In this document: piece after piece, positions 38,875 to 47,798 of the stretch
Layout of the letters: each line of letters begins with the position of its first letter
Numbering within the stretch: position 1 is the stretch's first letter
Source: Nosema muscidifuracis
Lineage: Eukaryota > Microsporidia > Nosematidae
Direction: 5' to 3'
NCBI GenBank assembly: GCA_028335825.1
Contig: JAIOKI010000006.1
Coordinates: 434,001 to 498,000 of the forward strand
DNA: 64,000 bases
Program-made: the position numbers and the translations under genes
Notes under the pieces: generated by a model
The model's input: only the letters and a program-made list of their open reading frames with translations
What the model was told of the DNA's origin: nothing
The model's database searches: none

Positions 38875-39807
38875 ATGGATGTATTAGCTAATTATATTGG
38901 ATGTCTTCATAGTGAGATAGAATGTTCTTATATAATTAATCTAGCCATGCATAATAATATGATAAGACTTGTAAGAAGACTTAATGAAAAAGAGAAGCGA
39001 ATGATAAGACCAGGATACGGATTTATATATTTAGAAGAGGAGAGTGGTATAATGCGATGGACAGATTCAAAATCTTGGACACCTTCTCGTGCATTAGGTC
39101 CTTTTATGATGTATATAGAAAAACGTTCAGAGAATCCTTTAATTAAAAAGATTTATTCAGCTAAATATCAAGAAATGAATGTTCATTTAGTAATTTATAA
39201 TTTACTTAATCATGAAGAGACAGGTATATGTTGTGAGATATATAAGAATATAAAACGTACAGTTTTACCAGAAGCTTATACTACAATGTCAAGATGTTAT
39301 TTAAAAAGAAGGGTTAAGAAAGAAATTGATAATAAATCTAATGAATATTTAAAGAAAATTACTAATTCTATACAAGAATTTAATAATTACAAAGGAGAAT
39401 ATGGAACTTATAGAAGAAGAGATAATAATGGTAATAATGGGAGTGGTAATGTTAATAATGGTAGTTTTGATAATAAAAATAATGGGAATGGTAGTTTTGA
39501 TTATAAGAATAATAGCAGTATTGACTATAAGAATATTGAAAATGATTTTTATAAGAATAATGTAAATGATTATAATAATAAAAATAGTTTTGATAAAAAT
39601 ATTAATATTGATAATAGCTTTGATAAGAATAATATTGATAATAGCTTTGATAAAAATAATATTGATAATAGCTTTGATAATAATTTTGATAGGGTGGCAT
39701 ACACTGATATAGAAAATGATATTATGAAATATTTGGATAAACCAAATTTAACAATGTACAAAATTTTTGATGGTAAAGAAGAGAATAGTGAAGAAGATGA
39801 TGAATAA
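38875..39807 (+). CDS. WOPR-domain transcription regulator (Gti1/Pac2/Wor1 family)
   Basis: A 310-residue protein. The N-terminal half has the WOPR signature: NYIGCLHSEIECSYIINLA, RRLNEKEKRMIRPGYGFIY and EESGIMRWTDSKSWTPSRAL, matching the fungal GSVFVxxExxSGIxRWTDGxxWSPSRxxG block. The second WOPR half (about residues 90-125) is shorter than in Wor1. WOPR proteins are DNA-binding master switches of cell type and morphology in fungi (Wor1, Ryp1, Pac2). Residues 185-280 are Asn/Asp repeats, notably three copies of NNIDNSFDK. The C-terminus is acidic. Start context TATACCCTTATATG. The next gene is another transcription factor, a MADS protein. Confidence 0.9.
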   Translation: MDVLANYIGCLHSEIECSYIINLAMHNNMIRLVRRLNEKEKRMIRPGYGFIYLEEESGIMRWTDSKSWTPSRALGPFMMYIEKRSENPLIKKIYSAKYQEMNVHLVIYNLLNHEETGICCEIYKNIKRTVLPEAYTTMSRCYLKRRVKKEIDNKSNEYLKKITNSIQEFNNYKGEYGTYRRRDNNGNNGSGNVNNGSFDNKNNGNGSFDYKNNSSIDYKNIENDFYKNNVNDYNNKNSFDKNINIDNSFDKNNIDNSFDKNNIDNSFDNNFDRVAYTDIENDIMKYLDKPNLTMYKIFDGKEENSEEDDE

Positions 39808-40820
39808 AAATGAATTTAATTAAAAATAAATTTCTAAATAAATATTAAATGACAATAATATAGTCATTATCAACAGTATTTAAGTTCATTAATTATTATA
39901 ATTTTATTCTTATAAAAATAGGGTATATTTTTTATAAATTTATTTGTTAAAATATTTCTTTTAAAAAAAGAAAAGAAGGTGATGACGTCATCAAAATAAA
40001 AAGAACTTTTTACTTGTTCGATAGAAGTTAGAATTCAAAATATTTTAACGTTAAGAATTTTTAAAAGTTCGATAAAAAATTAATTAAGTTTTTATACGTC
40101 ATTAGAAGTTAAACACGTATTCTATCAATAATAAAAATATAAGCATCTACTTAGTAAAATATTTATAGAATATTACACTTTATATAAAATATTTATAGAA
40201 TAATATAATTTATATAAAATATTTATAGAATAATATAATTTATTTAAAATATTTATAGAATAATATAATTTATATAAAATATTTAAAGAATATTACACTT
40301 TATATAAAATATATTTAAAGACATAAGTAGTTACTTTATAAATTAAATATATTTATAGAATATTACACTTTATATAAAATATATTTAAAGACATAAGTAT
40401 TTACTTTATAAATTAAATATATTTATAGAATATTACACTTTATATAAAATATTTATAAAATATATTCAAATACATCTACTTAACATCTACTAAATATAAA
40501 CTTAAATACATTTATTAAATAACTACTAAATAAATAAAATATACTTTATGAAATAAATTAATTTTTTTATAAATGAAAAATATTTTTAATTAATTCGATA
40601 ATTTTTTTTTATTGAATAAAATTATCGATATTGATATTTAGAAATTTATTTTTTTTAATTTCCTCTTATAGCTAATTATACTTTTTTAAATTTACTATAA
40701 CTGATAAATAATTTTTTATTATAAAAATCTATCTCCTTTTTAATATCCTTTATTATTCATTGATAATTTAATTAAAGGACAAGATATATTAAAGTTAAAT
40801 TTAGAGTATCCCCTATTAGT
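39808..40820. repeat. WOPR-MADS intergenic region with ~30-base tandem repeats
   Basis: From about 40155 to 40460 a unit of about 30 bases (TATAAAATATTTATAGAATA then TTACACTTTA or ATAATT) is repeated at least eight times, with a longer variant including TTAAAGACATAAGTA at 40315 and 40385. The first 350 bases are unique and include the palindrome at 39981. The last 360 bases are unique and T-rich, probably the MADS promoter. No gene is seen. Confidence 0.7.
39981..39992. promoter_or_regulatory. Perfect palindrome with a CRE-type TGACGTCA core
   Basis: GATGACGTCATC is a perfect 12-base palindrome containing the ATF/CREB bZIP site TGACGTCA, in DNA that is otherwise nearly all A/T. It lies 174 bases after the WOPR gene and 829 bases before the MADS gene. 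An ACGTCAT half-match recurs near 40097. Function is inferred from the motif only. Confidence 0.35.
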
Positions 40821-41420
40821 ATGAGATATAACAAGAGACAAATATTTGATGAAGATGATACAAACACGTCAGAGAATAATGATAATACAGGATTCAATCC
40901 TAACTATAATGAAGAATTTATTAATGGAGTTAATACAAGTCAATATTATGGAATGTTTGATCCAAGATTTAGAAGGAGTATGTATGAACATAACCAGAAT
41001 TCGAATACTTATCCTACATGGTCACAACAATATAATTTTGATCCTTACAGGAATACAGATTATTACACTTCACAATTTAATAACAGCATGATGTCTGAAT
41101 TATCAACGTCTAAGGAGAAAGTAAATAACAGGAAAAAGATTAAACTTGAGTATATAGGAGGTAAAAATAAAAGAAATGTTACATTTAGTAAACGTAAGAA
41201 AGGAATTATGAAAAAAGCTTATGAATTAAGTGTACTTACTGGATCTGAAATTTTACTTCTTGTAGCTAGTGAATCAGGACATGTTTATACATACGCGACT
41301 CCAAAACTTAAACCTATAATTCGAGATCATGAGCATATTATACAAAAATGTTTAAGTAACAATAAAAATTTTATGGATGAGACTATAGTAGAAAATACAG
41401 AAGCAGATAGTGGGGAATAA
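40821..41420 (+). CDS. MCM1: MADS-box transcription factor, Mcm1/SRF type
   Basis: A 199-residue protein with an SRF-type MADS box at about residues 103-165: RKKIKLEYIGGKNKRNVTFS, then KRKKGIMKKAYELSVLTGSE, then LLLVASESGHVYTYATPKLK. This is very close to yeast Mcm1 (VTFSKRKHGIMKKAFELSVLTGTQVLLLV), including the SAM-like extension PIIRDHEHIIQKCLSN. Mcm1 binds CC(A/T)6GG-like sites and, with partners, controls cell-cycle and cell-type genes. The N-terminal 100 residues are Asn/Tyr-rich and unstructured; the C-terminal tail is short and acidic. Start context GTATCCCCTATTAGTATG. Confidence 0.93.
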   Translation: MRYNKRQIFDEDDTNTSENNDNTGFNPNYNEEFINGVNTSQYYGMFDPRFRRSMYEHNQNSNTYPTWSQQYNFDPYRNTDYYTSQFNNSMMSELSTSKEKVNNRKKIKLEYIGGKNKRNVTFSKRKKGIMKKAYELSVLTGSEILLLVASESGHVYTYATPKLKPIIRDHEHIIQKCLSNNKNFMDETIVENTEADSGE

Positions 41421-42149
41421 AATGTGTAATAAACTTTTAAGAATTAATTTTTTTATTTATAAATATAGCATGTAAATAAGTTTTATTTATATTAGAGTTT
41501 TAGATATATATTTATAAGTTAAAGTGTGGCATTTTTTAAATTGGGTTAAATAAAGAATTTATTTATATATGTTAAGTTAGAATGAGGCATTTATATAAAA
41601 TTAAAAAAGTTCATTTATATCAAATTTAAAATAGTTCATTTATATTAAGTTAAGATATAAATTTATATCATATATAAAAAAAGTATACTAAATTCTCTAA
41701 CAGAAATGTTTAGCTAGTCAATATATATAGAAAAAAATATGTTATTTAATTATTTTTTAAACCCCAATTTAAATAAATACCTTTATAAAGACAATACATA
41801 CAGTAAAATGTCAAAGTAGAATATGGCATAGATTAGTAGAAGAGTTAAATATTTTGTTATATATTGAAGAAGAGTTTTAAAAAAAAGAAATATTTTTGAG
41901 AGAATAAAAAATTTTATTGTTAACATTTGTGAATTTAAAAAAGTTAAAATCTAGAAATTAATTATAAAAGATAGGAAGAAGAGATAAGAATTTGACTTAT
42001 TATTTACTTATTAGGTTTAATTAAATAATTAACGTAAATTAATAATAAGTAATTGATGAAATTTTCAACTGTAATCTACGAGAACACTTATTTAGAGAAT
42101 GTTATTTAATAAAAACTAAGGATAAATATAAAAGTAATCTTAAGTATTA
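41421..42149. other. Non-coding DNA before the retroelement fossil
   Basis: No gene is seen. A short element with AGTTCATTTATAT and AAGTTAGAATGAGGCAT recurs at about 41575-41655. From about 41800 on, the strand becomes purine-rich, which marks the start of the decayed element; its exact edge is not visible. Confidence 0.4.
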
Positions 42150-43400
42150 AATTTTAATTATGAAAATGATTCTGAAACAAGATATAAAAAGAGAGATAAA
42201 TTAAGGTGAATATTTTCATATATAATAGTAGTATGGAAGAGCATTACTGAGTGTTTAGAGGAGTACTAAAAGGGATAAAAGAAAATAAAATTATTAGCTA
42301 TGCTTTAAATAGATAGATATTACGTTTTCTGAAATGATGGTTTACTAGATTTTAGAGTTAATTACAATAGTAAGAGTTATAGATTGAGAGGATTTTGGAG
42401 TTTAAAAGATGATTCATAGATTTTATTAGGAAATACGCCACGAAAATAATAAAATTAACGGATAGTTGAAGAGTTAAGAAAAATATTAGAAATAAATAAG
42501 ATAATTTTAAACATGAAAAATAATTGAATAATCTAAGTTAAATTATTTTTTATAAAGAATAATTTTTATTTAGAACTAATACTAGTAAAAAAATGAGTGT
42601 CAGTTTATTGGACTTCTAAAAAGTTCACATTAATGGAAGTTAAAAATAAAATATCAGTGAAAGAAATATAAGTGATCTTTCAAGTGGTTAAGAAATTTGA
42701 ATAAAAACTAAGAAAAAAGATTTTTTAAAATAGAAGCAGACCATAAAATTTTAATAAAAGTTAAGAATAAACTGAATTTAATAATGAGAATATGAACAGA
42801 TGGATGGAGAAAATAGAAGATTTTGAGATTATCATTGAAAATTAGAAGTAATTGTAGCAGATGATGTTCTTAAAAAGTTTATATGGCAGAAGAAATTAAA
42901 AAGAAAAAAATGGTATAATCTAGTAGAGATAATAAATAATCATGTTAAAGTAGTTTATGGAAATAAGATTTGATAGTTTTAATTATGAATTTGAATAATA
43001 GTTTATTATAATCTCAGGAAAAGATTCATTTATTAGTTATATAGGATAAGATTTTTAAGTAATCAAAGATGTGAGATTTTTAAGATATAATAGAAAGACA
43101 ATTGGAGTTAGCTATTTTATAAGTAAATAAGTTAACATAGATTTTTTTAAGATATAATAGAAAGACAATTGGAATTAGCTATTTATTAAGTAAATAAGTT
43201 AACATAGATTTTTAAGATATAATAGAATGTTGTTGTAGCCATTAAATTATAGAGAAAGCTGTGGGGTGAAATTTTAGAAAATAAGAGGGCTATTGGCTTG
43301 CAAAGGAACATTAACACAAGGAAGGAGATTATAACAGATAATTTTGTAATATAAAAATCAAAGAACTATCTAGACAATTAAATATAAAAAAAATGATATA
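42150..43400 (+). mobile_element. Fossil Ty3/Gypsy-type LTR retroelement (pol remnant)
   Basis: A heavily decayed, purine-rich stretch with edges known only roughly. Around 42600-42690 and 42790-42890, on the plus strand, short peptides appear in the order and spacing of the RNase H region of Ty3/Gypsy pol: a YW(T)SKKFT-type segment, then a WMEKIEDFEIII-type segment followed by a VAD-type motif. No gag, protease or intact integrase is recognisable, and no matching terminal repeats were found. Many breaks (well over ten) show that it is old and dead. A tandem duplication of about 68 bases lies inside it at about 43075-43215. Confidence 0.6.
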
Positions 43401-44351
43401 AGATAATATTTAGAAAGAAAGATTTAATATAATTTTATTTAGCTATTTTAAAATGTAATAACTTAAGCATAAAATATGCTTCTTTAAAAGCTTCAAATAT
43501 AAAGCTAGATTTTTATGATAGAAAGTGAATATTTTCAACAGATCTAAAAATCTATTAAAGTAAAGGTAAGAAAATCTGAAGATATTTGATAAATATATTA
43601 AATGAATATATTTAGATCCAAGGGAAGAGTAGAATTGTGTTTATTTAATTCATCTAATATTAGACTTGAGAGATGAAGATATATTTAGAAGGGACATTAT
43701 AATCTTAAATGAATGAGTAATTGAAAGTATGTGATTAACTATCTAAATCAAGATTATAATTTATATTAAGAAATTAATAGACTTTAATTAAGATTCATAA
43801 TACTATAAATAAATTCATATCTTCTTTTTCTAATAATATTTATTAAAAAGTAGCATGAATCTGTTTGAAAATTGAAATGCTCAGCAATGATTAAACTAAT
43901 GGATTTTCTTATTTTACTAATAAGAATATAAGAAATTAATTTAAAATATCTTATTATATTATTAATTTATAAATATCTAGCTGTAATATGACAAATTAAT
44001 TTATTGTTGTACTATTAATTTTAAATATATTGTTATACTATTAATTTATAAATATTTATTATACTATTAGTTTATAAAATAAAGCCTTTTGTATAAAAAT
44101 TCTACTAAGAAAATTTGATCATAAAATTGAATAATTTAATAAAAATCTTAATATTTTTGGAGTACTTTTTTATAAATTGAGTAACAACAAAGTAGAATAT
44201 AAAATTTAGAACGAAACTTAACATAATTTAAATCCTATATTAATTTAATCACTCAAAGATAATTCTTAAGAATATAAAAACGCGAAAGTTTTAAATTATA
44301 AAAACTAATATTAATTTGAAATTATAAAAATACTTTTTAAAAAAAATAAAT
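43401..44351. other. A+T-rich intergenic DNA
   Basis: No gene is seen. The part to about 43750 is purine-rich and may still belong to the fossil element upstream. At about 43920-44075 a loose repeat around ATTAATTTATAAATAT and TATACTATTA occurs several times. Confidence 0.4.
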
Positions 44352-45185
44352 TTAAATCCTTTTAATTTCAGATAAAGGTAACTCTCCATTTGTCGCTTCT
44401 TCTACATCATAATTTGCAACTACCAATCTTAAATTTTTATTTCTACGTCTAGACAAATATTTTTGAAAAAATAGAACAATTACAAGAAATAAAAATATTC
44501 CTATTAAAAAATAAACGAAAATTTTTACAAAATCAAGATCTTCATTACTAATATCAAACCCAAAGAAGGATACTCCAAATTTATTAGTGTTTTTTTCATC
44601 ATCCGGATTAACAAAAAAATTAATTGTATAATTTTGAACATCAGTCATTCCACATTTAATTTTCTTAATAAATTCTAAATCTTTACAAGGTATAAATCTA
44701 AAACGAGGTAGATTTTCTCCTTCTTCACATACAAACCTGTACTCAATAATTTGTTTTAATATATCTCTATAATTATCTATACTAGAAATTCCTATCTGAA
44801 GATTAACACATTGATTGGATGTTTCTAACATATCAATAGTAGATTTAGTAAGTGAATCTACAAAATTAAGATCATCTTCAGTATACTTATAAAAAAATTG
44901 ATTAGAAGTATTATCACTCATATTTAATATAGAAAATATTTTTTCGATAAATTTTTCTTTAAGATACATTGTCTTTCGTCTAAAACTAATCTTTTTATCT
45001 TCTGAATTAATTAATGATAGAAATTTACTTGATTTAGTAACATTTATCCATACTTCGTTACAATAATCCCATATAAATTGTGAATTAAATCTTGGGTGTA
45101 TATTTTTATAATCTAAAGAATCTAAACATTTTTCTATATTATTGGTAGATTTTATAGATTGTAATAAGATTATTGGTAATATCAT
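44352..45185 (-). CDS. Type I membrane protein, unknown family
   Basis: A 277-residue protein starting MILPIILLQSIKSTNN (signal peptide), with a luminal domain of about 210 residues containing six cysteines and a WDYCNEVWINVT motif, one membrane segment (about residues 226-247, FVYFLIGIFLFLVIVLFF) and a short basic-then-acidic tail. The frame extends 43 codons further upstream, but TTACCCTTAATAAAAATG supports the inner start and gives a proper signal peptide. A membrane protein of the secretory pathway or cell surface is likely; I do not recognise the family. Confidence 0.65.
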   Translation of the reverse strand: MILPIILLQSIKSTNNIEKCLDSLDYKNIHPRFNSQFIWDYCNEVWINVTKSSKFLSLINSEDKKISFRRKTMYLKEKFIEKIFSILNMSDNTSNQFFYKYTEDDLNFVDSLTKSTIDMLETSNQCVNLQIGISSIDNYRDILKQIIEYRFVCEEGENLPRFRFIPCKDLEFIKKIKCGMTDVQNYTINFFVNPDDEKNTNKFGVSFFGFDISNEDLDFVKIFVYFLIGIFLFLVIVLFFQKYLSRRRNKNLRLVVANYDVEEATNGELPLSEIKRI

Positions 45186-47462
45186 TTTTATTAAGGGTAA
45201 TAGAAGAGTTTTATGATTTAATTTTTTAGAAATATATTTATAAAAATACTCTTTAAAAATATAATTGTAGAAGATTAGTAAAAGATAAAAAATTGATGAC
45301 GTTTTTATAGTCATTAGTTATTTATTTATTTTTTGTATAAATATTATAAAATATCTACCCATACAAAAAGATAATAAATATATCTTATTAAATAATGTTT
45401 ATATCGTATATTTTTATAAAAATAAATTAATAAGTATAATTCTTATATTTTTATTCTTTTACAGATGTAAAATTAAAAAAAGTACTTATAAATTAAATTC
45501 TTGACATAAAAGATATTGCAGTTTTTTTATAATAAGAATTTACAAAAATATAATTTAAAAATAAATATTAAATATTATTTTATAAAGATGATTTTCTATA
45601 ATTTAATAAAGAAATATTCAATATTATTTTATAAAGATGATCTTCTAAAAAAATAATATTAAATATTTATTTATTGTACCATTTTTAATTAAATTTTATT
45701 TTAAAAAGATAGACTAATCTAGAATTTATAATTTTTAATTTGATATCAATAAAATTTTAATTTATTTTTATAAATTATTAAAAATGGATATTTATAAAAA
45801 TATTTAAAATACATAAATTAAATTTATTAAAATATTTAAAATATATTATTCTATTTATGTATGTAATAAAAATTAATATTTCTTAATTAATGATTTATAT
45901 TAATAAATCTTAGTATTAATACTTTGTATTGGTTTTAAATATGATATTATTTTAATATAAATTTATATAATTAAAATATCAATAATTTATATTAATAGAA
46001 TAATTTTTTGGAATGAAGAAAGTTTATCTTTTTATAATATAAATATTGAGAATATTTCAATAATTAAGTATAAAGACATATAAAAAAATTAGAAATATTT
46101 TTAAAAAAGACATGTTTAAATAAAAAGATTAGAAATCACTCTTTATAAAAGTTTATGATCAATACAAAAATACAAACTGAGATTAAAATTAATATAAAAA
46201 AATTAAGATAAATATCACATTTTTACAATATTCTTACAGTAGAGATATAAATAAAGAAATGTAAAAGTTAAAGATAATTATTTATATGATAACATTGTAA
46301 AAAGTTTTATAAGCAATAAGTAGAATAATCAAATATAATTAATCAAATGATTATATTTTAGAAGAATCAATAAATTGATTGAAATTATAAAAGAATTTAT
46401 CAATAGATATAAATTAATTATTAGATTTCTTATATTATAAAAATAATAAGTTGAATTAGTGTCTTATATTAGAGTATATAGTATTTTACACGTCATAATT
46501 AGAACACATTCTTAGTTATTTCTATTAATTAATTTTAAAAATACTTTCTTATACAAGTGAGGAAAATACATAAATATAATTAAATAAAAATATTTATTTT
46601 TTTTTATTAGTTCTTAGCTTAGCATATATTTGAACTCTTCAATAAATTTATATAATTCACTTAAGAAAATTATTTTTAAAAATTTAGTATTTCTTAAGAC
46701 TTTTTATAAATTTTTGATAAACAAGTTTTTTTATGTTGTTTAACTTTAATTAATTAAAAAAGATTTTATAAATAAAAATTATTATATAAAAAGATTCCAT
46801 AAATAAAAATTATTATTTAAAAAGATTCTATAAATAAAAATTATAATTTAAAAAGATTCTACAAATAAAAATTATTATAATTTAATCTTTATATTCTAAA
46901 TAATTTAAAAATTCTATAATTAAATCTTAAAAAAATTCTTTAAATATAAAATATTATAAAAAAAGATTTCTATAACTTTCTATATAAAAAAGATTATATA
47001 ACTTTCTATATAAAAAGATTTCTATAATTAAATCTATTAAAAGTTTTCTATAACTTTCTATATAAAAAATTCTATAAACTTTATATATAAAAAGATTTAT
47101 ATATAAAAAAATTATAATTAAATCTAAATATTCTAAATAATTTAAAAATTATATAACTTTATATAAAAAAATTCTATAATTTAATATTATAATTAATTAA
47201 CTATCAAACAATATTTTGATCTTATCATTTCAATTATTAATTATTTTTATAAATTATTTTAAGCATAAACACTTCTGACTCATAAATCACAAATATTCAC
47301 TTAATATAAAAAATCTAAGTTTATAAAAAACAAATCATTTATTGATATTTTTGACATCTTCACATAAACATTCCAAATATTTGATAATCTTTCAAACTAT
47401 TTCTACCAATTAATTTTCTTTAATTTCTTTATGTATAAATATTTTCTATATTTTTTTTGTCC
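45186..47462. repeat. Long A+T-rich intergenic region with tandem repeats
   Basis: No gene is seen over 2.2 kb. Around 45550-45660 a unit with AATATTATTTTATAAAGATGAT occurs twice. At about 46750-46880 a 36-base unit (ATAAATAAAAATTATTATTTAAAAAGATTC) occurs three to four times. From about 46960 to 47130 a unit with TATAACTTTCTATATAAAAA occurs five times. The 180 bases just before the next gene are unique. Confidence 0.6.
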
Positions 47463-47798
47463 ATGATAAGCAGTGAAGAAAGAAAACAAATCATAGTTCG
47501 TCTTTATAAATTGATAAAAGAGTCTAAGATGTTTGATGACCATCCTGATTCAAAAATTAGAGAAGCAGCTATGAATACTGAACAGAAAGCTTTTGAAACA
47601 TCTTCAAGTTTAGAAGAATATATGACTTTTATGAATTCTAAAATGGAAAAAGTTATGAGAAAAAATAAAAAAGAAAAAGATATTAACAATAAAGAAGATG
47701 TTATAAGAAAAAAATTAAAAGAAGATGTTATAAGAAAAAATTTAAAAGAAGTTGATAATAATTTTAGAGAAAATCTCAATAGAAATATTCAGAATTGA
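47463..47798 (+). CDS. MED15/GAL11-like Mediator subunit, KIX-domain part
   Basis: A 111-residue frame. Residues 1-65, with ISSEERKQIIVRLYKLIKES, AMNTEQKAFETSSSLEEYMT and FMNSKMEKV, match the KIX-like activator-binding domain at the N-terminus of Med15/Gal11 (R-Q-x-x-V-x-x-I-Y, then A-x-x-x-E-x-x-x-F-x-x-A-x-S-x-E-E-Y). Residues 70-105 hold a duplicated VIRKKLKED motif. Med15 is a tail subunit of Mediator. The frame then stops at 47796-47798, while an overlapping frame runs on for 760 codons without its own good start; the two look like one gene with a 1-base shift. The ATG at 47463 is the first in frame and has no CCC signal. Confidence 0.6.
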   Translation: MISSEERKQIIVRLYKLIKESKMFDDHPDSKIREAAMNTEQKAFETSSSLEEYMTFMNSKMEKVMRKNKKEKDINNKEDVIRKKLKEDVIRKNLKEVDNNFRENLNRNIQN

